Part shown: piece by piece, positions 1-10,264 of the stretch
Layout: each line of letters begins with the position of its first letter
Position numbering within the stretch: the first letter of the stretch is position 1
Origin: Arthrobacter bambusae
GTDB lineage: Bacteria; Actinomycetota; Actinomycetes; Actinomycetales; Micrococcaceae
Reading direction: 5' to 3'
NCBI RefSeq assembly: GCF_022606295.1
Contig: NZ_JAHHZS010000038.1
Coordinates: 1 to 36,713, forward strand
DNA length: 36,713 nt
Position numbers and translations under genes: made by a program
The notes under the pieces: model-generated
Told to the model about the DNA's origin: nothing
The model's database searches: none
Seen by the model: the letters and a program-made list of their open reading frames with translations, nothing else

Positions 1-443
1 TTGGGTGGGCGGGCAGGGGGGATCAGTCGAGCTCGAGCTGCCACCGGAATGCATCCGCCCAGTCCGAAACCGGCCACGAAGCGGAAGACGCAGAACCAGA
101 CGATGTCCGGGGCGAGGACGCCCAGCACCGTGAAGATGGAGAGCACCAGAAGGGTCGCGGTGAAGGCCCGCTTCCGGCCGATCGTGTCCGCGATGGTGCC
201 CCAGGCGAAGGCACCCAAAGCCATGCCGATCAGGCTGGCGGTGCCGATCCATCCGGCGTGGGCGGGTTGGAGGGACCAACGCTTGGAAAGCAGCGGAACA
301 AGGATGCCGTTGAGGGTGACGTCCCAAGCATCGAACATGTTGCCGAGGCCGCCGATCAGGAAGATCCTGCCCTGGACCTTCCACCTCCACGGCAGCTCCT
401 GGACAACTTGTTCGCCGCTCGGGACGGTCGTATAAGTATTCAT
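1..443 (-). CDS. MFS transporter, N-terminal part only (cut by left edge, possibly a truncated gene)
   Basis: Reading leftward from ATG at 443, 147 codons are open to the edge. The product has a short cytoplasmic N-terminus, a first membrane span around residues 27-50 containing FDAWD, then spans near 64-85 and 95-130, with the MFS loop signature DTIGRKR between spans 2 and 3. This fits the metabolite:H+ symporter branch of the major facilitator superfamily. It lies 19 nt behind murQ in an apparent operon with the amino-sugar kinase, so uptake of an amino sugar is a reasonable inference, not shown. The last residues are odd: after GLGGCIPV, where family members normally continue into the next span, the sequence turns to Ala/Arg/Pro-rich residues that look non-homologous, and the DNA at 1-14 matches the flank of the palindromes at 8984 and 36032. 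The gene may end at such a repeat just outside the window, or the assembly may break there. Confidence 0.75.
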   Translation of the reverse strand, partial: MNTYTTVPSGEQVVQELPWRWKVQGRIFLIGGLGNMFDAWDVTLNGILVPLLSKRWSLQPAHAGWIGTASLIGMALGAFAWGTIADTIGRKRAFTATLLVLSIFTVLGVLAPDIVWFCVFRFVAGFGLGGCIPVAARARLIPPARPP

Positions 444-460
444 TTCCCCTTCTGGGGAAA
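443..460 (-). promoter_or_regulatory. Hairpin covering the ribosome-binding site of the MFS gene
   Basis: The short gap between murQ and the MFS gene holds a perfect 7-bp inverted repeat, TTTCCCC-AGAA-GGGGAAA on the minus strand. The right arm contains the Shine-Dalgarno-like AAGGGG and its last A is the A of the ATG. In the mRNA the stem would hide the ribosome-binding site, which could lower transporter translation relative to murQ. That effect is inference; only the repeat is seen. Confidence 0.45.
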
Positions 461-462
461 CT

Positions 463-1425
463 CTATCCGTGCTTCTGGATCGCCTTCCGCAGGAAGCCGC
501 CGGCCTCATCCAAAGCGCTCTTCGCCTGCGCCGGATCGATCCCCGTGAGCACCACCAGGATGGCCGCCTTGACCGATCCACCCACCGAATCCAGCGCGCG
601 AATCGCCGTCTCAGCGTCCACGCCGGTGGCGTGTTGGATGGTCCGTTGGGACCTGGCGAGGAGTTTGTTGTTGGTGGCACGCAGATCGACCATGAGGTTT
701 CCGTAGGTCTTCCCGAGCTTGACCATGGCGAGCGTGCTGATCATGTTGAGGACGAGCTTTTGGGCGGTCCCCGCCTTAAGCCGCGTGGAACCGGCAACGA
801 ACTCGGGACCGACGACAACGTCGATCGCCACGTCCGCGAGTTTGCTGATCGGTGAGTCGTGGTTGCAGGCGAGCGATGCCGTGAAGGCGCCGCGGCTGCG
901 GGCCTCCTCGAGGGCGCCGATCACGTACGGCGTGCGTCCCGAAGCTGATATTCCGACGACGGCGTCCGCCTCGGTCACGCTGATGTCGTGCAGGTCCCGG
1001 GCCCCGGCCGTGGCGTTGTCCTCGGCGTACTCCACCGGTTTCTGGATGGCCTGGGTGCCGCCAGCGATGATCCCGACGACGAGGCCCGGGGGAGTGCCGA
1101 AGGTGGGCGGGCATTCGCTCGCGTCCAATACCCCGAGCCGTCCGGCCGTTCCGGCGCCGACGTAGAGCAGCCGGCCTCCGCGGGCGAGGCGTTCCGCAAC
1201 GGCGTCGACCACTGCGGCGATCTGCCCGCTGGCTTGCTCGACGGCGGCCGGGACGCCGCGGTTTTGCCCGTTCATGGCGGCGACGAGCTCGGCCGTGCCC
1301 ATGGTGTCCAATTCACTGAGCGCGGGCGATGCCGCTTCGGTTTGGAGGCCCGCGAGCTCGGAACGGAGTTCCTCGAGCGGGTCCGGGGAGCCGGGAGGAG
1401 CTGTTGCGTCAGGCTGTTCCGTCAC
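463..1425 (-). CDS. murQ: N-acetylmuramic acid 6-phosphate etherase MurQ
   Basis: MurQ cleaves the lactyl ether of MurNAc-6-phosphate to give GlcNAc-6-phosphate and D-lactate in the cytoplasm, a step in reuse of cell-wall sugars. The 320-aa product has the usual family length and a sugar-isomerase (SIS) domain: LLYVGAGTAGRLGVLDASEC, GIIAGG, then GISASGRTPYV and a C-terminal helical tail. I chose the GTG at 1425 because AGGAAAGG lies 10 nt upstream; the frame stays open further upstream but that part overlaps the kinase gene and looks non-coding. The start overlaps the end of the kinase gene by 17 nt, so the two are probably translationally coupled. The MFS gene follows 19 nt downstream. Confidence 0.95.
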   Translation of the reverse strand: MTEQPDATAPPGSPDPLEELRSELAGLQTEAASPALSELDTMGTAELVAAMNGQNRGVPAAVEQASGQIAAVVDAVAERLARGGRLLYVGAGTAGRLGVLDASECPPTFGTPPGLVVGIIAGGTQAIQKPVEYAEDNATAGARDLHDISVTEADAVVGISASGRTPYVIGALEEARSRGAFTASLACNHDSPISKLADVAIDVVVGPEFVAGSTRLKAGTAQKLVLNMISTLAMVKLGKTYGNLMVDLRATNNKLLARSQRTIQHATGVDAETAIRALDSVGGSVKAAILVVLTGIDPAQAKSALDEAGGFLRKAIQKHG

Positions 1426-2347
1426 GGTGAATGTACCTTTCCTGGAGGAGCCCGCGGCGGTTCGCTGCGAGGGCGGCCCCGTCCATGCCATCGCCGAGTG
1501 CCGCAACCACCTCAATCCCAGCCGAAGCGAGGGCGTTGTGCAAGAGCCGGGCGAAGAACTCCGATTTCACGACGCCGCCAACGAGTGCCACCTGCTTGGT
1601 GTCGCCTGAGGCAAGGGTCACGGTGTTCGTGAGGAGTCGGCAGGCTTCATCCACAATGCCGCGTGCGACGGCGTCTCCCGCCTCCATTTCGTCCAGCACC
1701 GCGGGGGCGAAACGCGCCATCGTCCGGGCCGGGTTGCCGGATTCGGCGAGCCATGCCGGAAGCTGCGCGGGCGAGCCGATCAGCCCGGCAGCTGCACCGA
1801 GCAACGACGTGGCAGGGCCGCCGTCGTGCGCTTGAAGTGCGGCCTGGAGACCCTGCTGGCCGATCCACCGGCCGCTTCCGCGATCACCCAACAGCGGTCC
1901 CCAACCGTCGGCGCGGTGGAGGGTCCCGGCGTCGTCGAAGCGGAAGGCAACCGCACCCGTGCCCACAATCAGCACCGTTCCCGGTGCGCCGTCCAAGGCG
2001 CCGAGTTGCGCCGCGGTGGCATCCGAGAGAACCGCGGCCGGGACCTTGAAGCTCTCGGAAAGGAGGACGGCGAGTTCGTGGGAGTTCTCCGCCGAAGCCT
2101 CAACCCCGGCAACGGCCGCGCCGATTCCACACAAGGAACCTTCAGGGAATGCTGCCGGAAGCCCTCGCGGCAGCATGCCTGCAGTGTCCGCGAGCAGTTG
2201 GAAGGCGAGCCGGGCGCCGTTGTCCATGCCCAGGCCGGGGAAGCCGTGCTGGTCCGCCGAGCCCAACACCTCGTCGCCCTGCCTAAGCTCGATCCTGCAT
2301 CGGCTCTTGCCGACGTCGGCCACCAAAATCACATCCGCGGATTCCAT
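1409..2347 (-). CDS. BadF/BadG-type N-acetylglucosamine / N-acetylmuramic acid kinase (MurK-like)
   Basis: The 312-aa product belongs to the ASKHA-fold BadF/BadG/BcrA/BcrD ATPase family. Visible motifs are the N-terminal phosphate loop ADVGKSRCRI, a second phosphate motif VLIVGTGAVAFRF with GWGPLLGDRGSG following, and the adenosine-site motif VALVGGVVKS near the C-terminus. Known members phosphorylate GlcNAc and, in MurK, also MurNAc. Placement directly in front of murQ argues for MurNAc or a MurNAc-derived sugar as a substrate, giving MurNAc-6-phosphate for MurQ; the exact substrate is inference. No clear Shine-Dalgarno precedes ATG 2347, but TATGGT sits 6 nt upstream, so a leaderless transcript is possible. 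It is transcribed divergently from purH across 120 bp. Confidence 0.85.
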   Translation of the reverse strand: MESADVILVADVGKSRCRIELRQGDEVLGSADQHGFPGLGMDNGARLAFQLLADTAGMLPRGLPAAFPEGSLCGIGAAVAGVEASAENSHELAVLLSESFKVPAAVLSDATAAQLGALDGAPGTVLIVGTGAVAFRFDDAGTLHRADGWGPLLGDRGSGRWIGQQGLQAALQAHDGGPATSLLGAAAGLIGSPAQLPAWLAESGNPARTMARFAPAVLDEMEAGDAVARGIVDEACRLLTNTVTLASGDTKQVALVGGVVKSEFFARLLHNALASAGIEVVAALGDGMDGAALAANRRGLLQERYIHRDGTA

Positions 2348-2467
2348 GGCCCAACCATATGTTGCGGGCGCCGCCACGTCTCGAACGACGAAGAGGAGCC
2401 ACAACACGATAAACTCGTCCGTATCCCCAGCAACCGCGGAATCCCGCGATATAAGACGGAGACTTTT

Positions 2468-4138
2468 GTGAGCTTGACGCAGCTTGACCGTGTTCCCATC
2501 CGCCGTGCACTGATCTCGGTTTACGACAAGACGGGACTGGAGGAACTCGCGAAGGGCCTGCATGCAGCAGGAGTCGCCATCGTCTCCACCGGTTCCACCG
2601 CGAAGAAGATCGCCGCAGCCGGTATTCCGGTCAAGGAAGTCGAAGAAGTCACCGGTTCCCCGGAGATGCTCGACGGCCGGGTCAAGACCCTGCACCCCCG
2701 CGTGCACGGCGGCATCCTGGCCGACCGCCGTGTTCCCGCGCACATGGAAACGCTGGCCAAGATGGAGATCGAGCCCTTCGACCTCGTCGTGGTCAACCTC
2801 TACCCCTTCGTGGAGACCGTCCGCTCCGGCGCCGCGCAGGACGACGTCGTCGAGCAGATCGACATCGGAGGCCCCGCCATGGTGCGTTCGGCCGCCAAGA
2901 ACCATGCCGCCGTCGCGATCGTTGTGGACCCGAACTTCTACGGCGCCGTGGTGGAAGCTGCAGCCGCTGGTGGCTTCGACTTGAAGACGCGCCGCCGCCT
3001 GGCCGCGAAGGCCTTCGCTCACACCGCGACCTACGACACCGCCGTCGCCACCTGGACTGCCAGCCAGTTCCTCGACGAAGACGGAGACGGCATCATCGAT
3101 TGGCCCGCGTACGCCGGCCTCGCCCTGGAACGCTCCGAGGTGCTGCGCTACGGCGAAAACCCGCACCAGCAGGCTGCCCTCTACGTGGACAAGGCCGCGC
3201 CCGCCGGCATCGCCCAGGCTGACCAGCTGCACGGCAAGGCCATGAGCTACAACAACTTCGTCGACGCCGACGCGGCCCTCCGTGCTGCGTTCGACTTCTC
3301 CGAGCCGGCCGTCGCCATCATCAAGCACGCCAACCCGTGCGGCGTGGCCGTTGGTTCCGTCGATGCGGCCGACCCCATCGCCGACGCCCACGCCAAGGCC
3401 CACGCTTGCGATCCGGTGTCCGCTTTCGGCGGCGTCATCGCGGCAAACAGCATTGTCACGGCGGGCATGGCGCAGACCGTTGCCGGGATCTTCACGGAGG
3501 TTGTCATCGCCCCGGGCTTCGAGCCGGAAGCCGTTGAAATCCTGTCCAAGAAGAAGAACATCCGCCTGCTGGCCCTGCCGGACGGTTACGGCCGCTACCC
3601 GACGGAGATCCGCCAGGTCTCGGGCGGCGTCCTCGTCCAGCAAGCCGACAAGGTGGATGCCGACGGCGACAACCCCGCCAACTGGACCCTCGCCGCCGGC
3701 CAAGCCGCCGACGACGCCACGCTGGCCGACCTCGCGTTCGCTTGGACCGCTTGCCGGGCCGCCAAGTCCAACGCGATCCTCCTCGCCAACAACGGAGCCG
3801 CAGTGGGCATCGGCATGGGCCAGGTCAACCGCCTGGACTCGTGCAAACTGGCCGTTGAGCGCGCCAACACCCTGGGTGTCCAGGTAGAGTCCGACGTCGA
3901 TGGTGCCGGCGGTGCCTCCAACGTCGGGACGAGCAGCGCTCCCGAGCGTGCCCGCGGCGCCGTGGCCGCTTCCGACGCGTTCTTCCCGTTCGCCGATGGC
4001 CTGCAGATCCTGATCGACGCCGGTGTCCGCGCCGTCGTCCAGCCTGGTGGCTCAGTGCGCGACGAGGAAGTGATTGCCGCAGCCAACGCCGCCGGCATCA
4101 CGATGTACTTCACCGGGGCAAGGCACTTCTTCCACTAG
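2468..4138 (+). CDS. purH: Bifunctional AICAR transformylase / IMP cyclohydrolase PurH
   Basis: PurH carries out the last two steps of de novo IMP synthesis: formyl transfer from 10-formyl-THF to AICAR, then ring closure. The 556-aa product has the N-terminal MGS-like cyclohydrolase domain (ALISVYDKTG, IVSTGSTAKKI, GRVKTLHPRVHGGILADR) and the C-terminal transformylase domain (RYGENPHQQAALY, KAMSYNNFVDADAALRA, IIKHANPCGVA, DPVSAFGGVIA, AKSNAILLANNGAAVGIGMGQVNR, and the terminal YFTGARHFFH). I chose GTG 2468 because GGAGA lies 6 nt upstream and homology begins right after it; the frame is open 600 bp further upstream only as antisense of the kinase gene. It stands alone here, without purN. Confidence 0.98.
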   Translation: MSLTQLDRVPIRRALISVYDKTGLEELAKGLHAAGVAIVSTGSTAKKIAAAGIPVKEVEEVTGSPEMLDGRVKTLHPRVHGGILADRRVPAHMETLAKMEIEPFDLVVVNLYPFVETVRSGAAQDDVVEQIDIGGPAMVRSAAKNHAAVAIVVDPNFYGAVVEAAAAGGFDLKTRRRLAAKAFAHTATYDTAVATWTASQFLDEDGDGIIDWPAYAGLALERSEVLRYGENPHQQAALYVDKAAPAGIAQADQLHGKAMSYNNFVDADAALRAAFDFSEPAVAIIKHANPCGVAVGSVDAADPIADAHAKAHACDPVSAFGGVIAANSIVTAGMAQTVAGIFTEVVIAPGFEPEAVEILSKKKNIRLLALPDGYGRYPTEIRQVSGGVLVQQADKVDADGDNPANWTLAAGQAADDATLADLAFAWTACRAAKSNAILLANNGAAVGIGMGQVNRLDSCKLAVERANTLGVQVESDVDGAGGASNVGTSSAPERARGAVAASDAFFPFADGLQILIDAGVRAVVQPGGSVRDEEVIAAANAAGITMYFTGARHFFH

Positions 4139-4204
4139 GTCCATTCCCTGGGTCCGGGTGCTCCACCTGATCCGCCCTCTCCGCTCGTTCCACTCGTTCT
4201 ACCA

Positions 4205-4249
4205 AAAAATGGACATGTCCTCCCTTCCCGGATGGACATGTCCATTTTT
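4205..4249. terminator. Bidirectional Rho-independent-type terminator between purH and the protease gene
   Basis: A perfect 16-bp inverted repeat has arms AAAAATGGACATGTCC (4205-4220) and GGACATGTCCATTTTT (4234-4249) around a 13-nt spacer. The A-tract on one side and T-tract on the other give an intrinsic-terminator shape on both strands. It lies between convergent genes (purH plus, protease minus). Each arm also contains the palindrome GGACATGTCC, so it could double as a protein-binding dyad. Confidence 0.7.
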
Positions 4250-4255
4250 AGTGGT

Positions 4256-4290
4256 CAGGACTGGGCATATTCGCAATATGTCCAGTCCTG
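4256..4290. repeat. Second intergenic inverted repeat with related core
   Basis: CAGGACTGGGCATATT (4256-4271) and AATATGTCCAGTCCTG (4275-4290) pair over 16 bp with a single G-T pair and a 3-nt loop, CGC. A third dyad, GGGGGCATGTCCCC, lies at 4301-4314. All three share an RCAT...ATGTCC core with the terminator just upstream. Function unknown. Confidence 0.6.
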
Positions 4291-4346
4291 GGAGCGAACG
4301 GGGGGCATGTCCCCTGCGCTCGGGTGGGGTTGGGGTGCCGGGGAGG

Positions 4347-5381
4347 TTACGGGGCGGTGGACGCCGTCTGGTAGGTGCCTTGGATGACTGAGCCCCAGTA
4401 CGGGCCGTACATGTTGGTGGAGTTGCTGCCGTAGCCGTAGCTGTTCACCGAGTTCTGGTATCCGGCGGAGCTGGTTCCCGTGAACCATGGGCCGCCGGAG
4501 GAACCGCCCGTCATGTTGCACGGGATTCCCTGAGTGTTGTACTGGGGGTTGTAGGGATCGTTGACGGCCGTGCCGGAGCAGCTCATGAGTGACTCTCCGG
4601 TGAAGGGAGCCGCCGCGGGGTAACCGAACGACTTGTATGCGAGTCCGCGGGCGGCATTGAACTGGACTCCTGAGGCACCCACGACGTCAGCGAGCTTTTG
4701 GCCATTGAGGGGGTTCATGACGGCGAATCCGGTGTCGTACTGCATGGCTCCACTCGAGGACCACTGGCTGGTGGTGTACAGCGCCTTGGCCGTCCACTTT
4801 CCGTAGGGCGCCGCGCCGTTCTGGTAGGCAGGAACAAACGTGAAGTTGCTCGCGAACGCCCCGGGGCCTTCGTTGAGGCAGTGGCCGGCCGTGGACACTG
4901 TGCTCCGGTTGGCCGAGGTGATGGAGTTTCCGGAGCAGACATAATTCACGCCGCCGAGAGTGAAGAACACCTTCCCGATGTGCGGGACGGGAGCTTCACC
5001 GCCATTGGCTTTGCGGTCCACGGCCGGGGACGGCGTTGCCGGGCTGGCGGCTTGCTGCCCTTCGATGGTGGTCAGGGCGCTCCCCAGGCCCGGAAAAACC
5101 TGATCGGGAGAAACCGGGAGGTCGGCAAGTCCGAGTGCGGCTTGTGCCCGCGTGAGAGCCTTGGTCGCCAGGACGTCGCCGGAGACGGCGTTCTTCATCC
5201 GCTCAGGAGTCCAATAGTCAGCAGTGTTGCCGTCCGACGCCGGATTGCTGCTGACGGTCGACGCATCGGCGCCGTGGCTTGTGGACGGAGCCGCAGAAGC
5301 TCCGCTGCCGGCGCCCAGCGAAAGCAGGGCGGCGGCAGTCAGGCTGAGCAGGCTTGTGGCCAGGGTCTTGGTTCTCGTCAC
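4347..5381 (-). CDS. Secreted trypsin-like serine protease (S1 family), copy 1
   Basis: The 344-aa product starts with a signal peptide (basic MTRTK, hydrophobic stretch, cleavage near SGASA-AP about residue 31). A propeptide region follows with the block YWTPERMKNAVSGDVLA at 56-72, and a chymotrypsin-fold domain from about 135. The likely catalytic triad is visible: His167 in STAGHCLNEG, Asp216 in YDTGFAV and Ser295 in GGSSGGPW. Cys149/168 and Cys268/288 could form disulfides. It is probably an extracellular endopeptidase made as a zymogen; specificity cannot be read. GTG 5381 is preceded by AGGACAACT, almost the same leader as copy 2. It is the downstream member of a tandem pair, 165 bp from copy 2. 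Confidence 0.88.
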   Translation of the reverse strand: MTRTKTLATSLLSLTAAALLSLGAGSGASAAPSTSHGADASTVSSNPASDGNTADYWTPERMKNAVSGDVLATKALTRAQAALGLADLPVSPDQVFPGLGSALTTIEGQQAASPATPSPAVDRKANGGEAPVPHIGKVFFTLGGVNYVCSGNSITSANRSTVSTAGHCLNEGPGAFASNFTFVPAYQNGAAPYGKWTAKALYTTSQWSSSGAMQYDTGFAVMNPLNGQKLADVVGASGVQFNAARGLAYKSFGYPAAAPFTGESLMSCSGTAVNDPYNPQYNTQGIPCNMTGGSSGGPWFTGTSSAGYQNSVNSYGYGSNSTNMYGPYWGSVIQGTYQTASTAP

Positions 5382-5546
5382 AGTTGTCCTAGATATCGGG
5401 GGAGAGGCGGCCGGTTTTGTGGTGGCCGCGTGGACTGACGGAACCGAAACTACCCAAGTCGTGACAAGGATGTAAAGGGATTGTGAGATTTGACTTTCGT
5501 TTTGACAAGAAGCGAATTCTGCCCTATTTCCGGGAGGCCGGAAGGC

Positions 5547-6539
5547 CTAGGATCCGGACGCCAGCTCGTAGGCATCCCGGATAACGGAGCCCCAGTAAGG
5601 ACCGTAGATCACGGCCGGGCCGCCGGGGTAACCGTAGCTCGTAATGGAGTTTTGGTAGGAATCCCGTTCGGAGTCGACCATCCAAGGTCCGCCCGATGAG
5701 CCACCGGTCATATCGCAGGGAATGCCCTGTGCCTTGAACTGGGGGTTGATGGGATCCTTGGTTGCGTCGCCGGAACAGCTCTTCAACGATTGGCCGTCGA
5801 ACGGCGGAGCAGCAGGGTAGCCGAAGGCTTCATAGCTGAGTCCCCGGTCCTGGTTGAACTCCACGCCCGACGCCCCAACGACGTCGGCCAGGTGTTTGCC
5901 GTTGACGGTGGCAGTGACCGCGAAGCCTGTGTCATAGCGGATGTCGCCCGTGGTGCGCCACTGGGGTGTCGTGTACAGGGCTTTGGCCGGCCAGATGCCG
6001 AATGGAGCCTTGCCGTTGAGATAGGCCGGTACGAAGATGAAGTTCTTCACGAATGCTCCCGGACCCTCGTTGACACAGTGGCCAGCGGTCGCCACCGTGC
6101 TGTCGTTATCCGACACGACGACGTTGCCGGAGCAGACATATGCGAAGGCACCCATGGTGAAGAAGACCTTGCCGACGTGGTCAATGGGGTCTTCGTCTTG
6201 ATGCAGGCTCCCGTTGCTGCCCTTGGCGCTCGCGATTTTCACGGGCGGCCCGGTTTCGACTGCGGCAGCGGCGGTGCTCGATGCGCCCGCTCTTGCGAGG
6301 GCCTTGCCTGCGAGGACGTCGCCGGGGATTGCTGCTTGCATCCGTTCGGGAGTCCAGTACCCGGTGGGGTCGGTGTTTGTTGTCGCCAGACTGACGAGCT
6401 GCTGCGTCCCAGGCGCTGCGAAGCTCGAAACCGCATTGAAAGGCGTTGCGGCTGCCGCCCCTCCAGCGGCACAGAGGGTCAAAACGGCGGAGGTAAGGAG
6501 GCTCAGGAGACCAGTGATGGGGAGTGATTTCTTTGTCAT
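5547..6539 (-). CDS. Secreted trypsin-like serine protease (S1 family), copy 2
   Basis: The 330-aa paralogue of the neighbouring protease has the same plan: signal peptide (MTKKS, hydrophobic core, cleavage near GGAAA-AT), a propeptide with YWTPERMQAAIPGDVLAGKA at about 61-80, and the protease domain. Triad residues are His154 in ATAGHCVNEG, Asp203 in YDTGFAV and Ser282 in GGSSGGPW. ATG 6539 follows AGGACAATC. Sequence outside the catalytic core, the propeptide block and the C-terminal SITSYGY / YGPYWGSVI region has diverged strongly, so the duplication is not recent. It is divergent from icd across 210 bp, in which I recognise no defined site. Confidence 0.88.
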   Translation of the reverse strand: MTKKSLPITGLLSLLTSAVLTLCAAGGAAAATPFNAVSSFAAPGTQQLVSLATTNTDPTGYWTPERMQAAIPGDVLAGKALARAGASSTAAAAVETGPPVKIASAKGSNGSLHQDEDPIDHVGKVFFTMGAFAYVCSGNVVVSDNDSTVATAGHCVNEGPGAFVKNFIFVPAYLNGKAPFGIWPAKALYTTPQWRTTGDIRYDTGFAVTATVNGKHLADVVGASGVEFNQDRGLSYEAFGYPAAPPFDGQSLKSCSGDATKDPINPQFKAQGIPCDMTGGSSGGPWMVDSERDSYQNSITSYGYPGGPAVIYGPYWGSVIRDAYELASGS

Positions 6540-6749
6540 GATTGTCCTGCCAATCGTTTGGCGGCCACGTGACGTCGGCCACAGTTTGACCCAATGAACC
6601 TACTCCGATTTGTCGCTGAGGTACATAAGGTTCGGCGAGGTATGACGTGGTAAAGGTCCCAAGAATCCGTCCCGGTACGCGCCAATCCGGCCCCCTCAGG
6701 TAAGTTAGAGATGTTGAAATCTGCAGACTTTCAGGGAGATGCCCCGCCA

Positions 6750-8969
<2,220 letters not shown>

Positions 8970-8983
8970 GCGCCCGCCCCACC

Positions 8984-9045
8984 CAACTGACTCGCAGTTG
9001 TTGTCGTTTTGAGAGCTCAGAACGACAACAACTGCGAGTCAGTTG
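8984..9045. repeat. Long perfect palindrome A (REP-like, probable bidirectional terminator)
   Basis: Two perfect 25-nt arms (8984-9008 and 9021-9045) enclose a 12-nt centre that itself contains TGAG-AG-CTCA. The arm begins CAACTGACTCGCAGTTG and ends TTGTCGTT. It lies between the convergent icd and oxidase genes, so it can terminate both. A near-copy with identical layout (27-nt arms, 12-nt centre) is at 36032-36097, and the flank CCCGCCCACCCAA also occurs on the minus strand at 1-14, so this is a dispersed repeat family rather than a one-off terminator. Confidence 0.8.
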
Positions 9046-9048
9046 CGT

Positions 9049-10149
9049 TTAAGCGCGGCGGAAGCGGCGCGGCGCGTCTATCCCGTCGACAAGATCGGCA
9101 AGTACGCGGCCAATTGCCGGGGTGAACTTGAATCCGTGCCCGGAGAACCCGGCCCCGACCACCAGCGGTCCAAAACGGTCGAGCACGAAGTCTTCGTTGG
9201 CCGTGCTCGTGTAGGTGCAGCTGATGGGAACCGCCGATTCGGCGTCGACCCCTGGCAGCCATTCACGAGCGTAGCGGCGGAGGGCCTCCAGCTGGACCGG
9301 CTCGGGTTGGAACGTGCGGGCATCAGGATCGGTGACCGGTCCTACGCCATGCCACCCCGCCTTGACCCCTTCGTCCGGTGTGAGCATCCCATAGACGGGG
9401 CTGTACCAATAGTCGTCGCGGGGATCACCGGGGTCCGGTGCGTGGTTGAAACTCGGCCAGGACTGGGAATCATCGATGGGCGTGAAATGGGCAGGTTGCT
9501 CCTGGGTGACTACCAGGCGGGGGAGGGGCACCTGCGTCCCGACAAGCTTGCTGGTCCAGGCGCCCGCCGTGATGACAACCCGGCGCGCGGTGATCTCCAG
9601 CGAATCAGTCACGACGACGGCGCAATCGTCGCGGAGGACACGGATGTCGCGAACCGGTGTGGAATACGTGAAGCGAGCACCGTGCGCCTCAGCTGATGCG
9701 CGCAGCGCCCTGAGGGCCTCGGCCGCACGGACCCGGCCCGAGTCCGGCACAAACAGAACATCGCTTCGGAAGACCATGCCCTGCCAGCGGTCTGACGCCT
9801 CCTTTGCGGAGATGAAGTGGCTTGCGATGCCCCGCTGTGCGTGCGCGGTGCGAACTTCCCGGAGCCGGGCAATATTTCCGTGGTTGGCCAGACCCACAAG
9901 ATCCAACAGTTGCATTTCGGTCTCCTCTGCGAGCCCGTCCCAGAGGTCCCTGGCCTCGCTGACCAGGGCGAGATAGGCGTCCTCCGCGTAGGCCGTGTTG
10001 AAGTTGCGCGTTGCACCGTGGGAAGCGCCCACATGGTGCCCCTCTTCAAACTGCTCTAGGAGAACCACCGATCGCCCCCTGAGTGCGAGCTGCCTGGCCG
10101 CAGCAGATCCCATTGCGCCTCCGCCGACTACGACGACGTCAACATCCAT
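9049..10149 (-). CDS. Sarcosine / N-methyl-amino-acid oxidase (MSOX/MTOX family flavoprotein)
   Basis: The 366-aa product is a DAO-fold FAD oxidase. The N-terminal dinucleotide-binding motif is VVVVGGGAMGSAAARQLALRG (about 5-25), followed by ASHGATRNF, typical of monomeric sarcosine oxidase and N-methyltryptophan oxidase. Cys311 in ISCTYTSTANEDFVLD matches the position of the cysteine that binds FAD covalently in that family, and GAGFSGHGFKFTPAIG is the C-terminal FAD segment. Such enzymes oxidise secondary N-methyl amino acids to the amino acid, formaldehyde and H2O2; the substrate here is not determined. ATG 10149 fits family N-termini; ATG 10164, 10 nt behind GGGAGG, is a good alternative adding five residues. 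It is divergent from the DoxX gene. Confidence 0.85.
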   Translation of the reverse strand: MDVDVVVVGGGAMGSAAARQLALRGRSVVLLEQFEEGHHVGASHGATRNFNTAYAEDAYLALVSEARDLWDGLAEETEMQLLDLVGLANHGNIARLREVRTAHAQRGIASHFISAKEASDRWQGMVFRSDVLFVPDSGRVRAAEALRALRASAEAHGARFTYSTPVRDIRVLRDDCAVVVTDSLEITARRVVITAGAWTSKLVGTQVPLPRLVVTQEQPAHFTPIDDSQSWPSFNHAPDPGDPRDDYWYSPVYGMLTPDEGVKAGWHGVGPVTDPDARTFQPEPVQLEALRRYAREWLPGVDAESAVPISCTYTSTANEDFVLDRFGPLVVGAGFSGHGFKFTPAIGRVLADLVDGIDAPRRFRRA

Positions 10150-10264
10150 ACCGGCTTCACCCATCCCGTCCGGGCCTCCCAGCGAGGCCCACCGCAGTTT
10201 CCATTCTGCCGTGGACGGAGCGCCCGTTTTTGAGCTGCGCCATCCGCATGGAAGATTGGACCGG

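Noticed and set aside
1826..2467. Upstream in-frame extension of purH
   Set aside because: Antisense to the kinase gene; PurH homology starts at GTG 2468, which has a good ribosome-binding site.
1409..3703. Minus-strand frame extending the kinase to 764 residues
   Set aside because: The part before 2347 is antisense to purH; kinase homology starts at ATG 2347.
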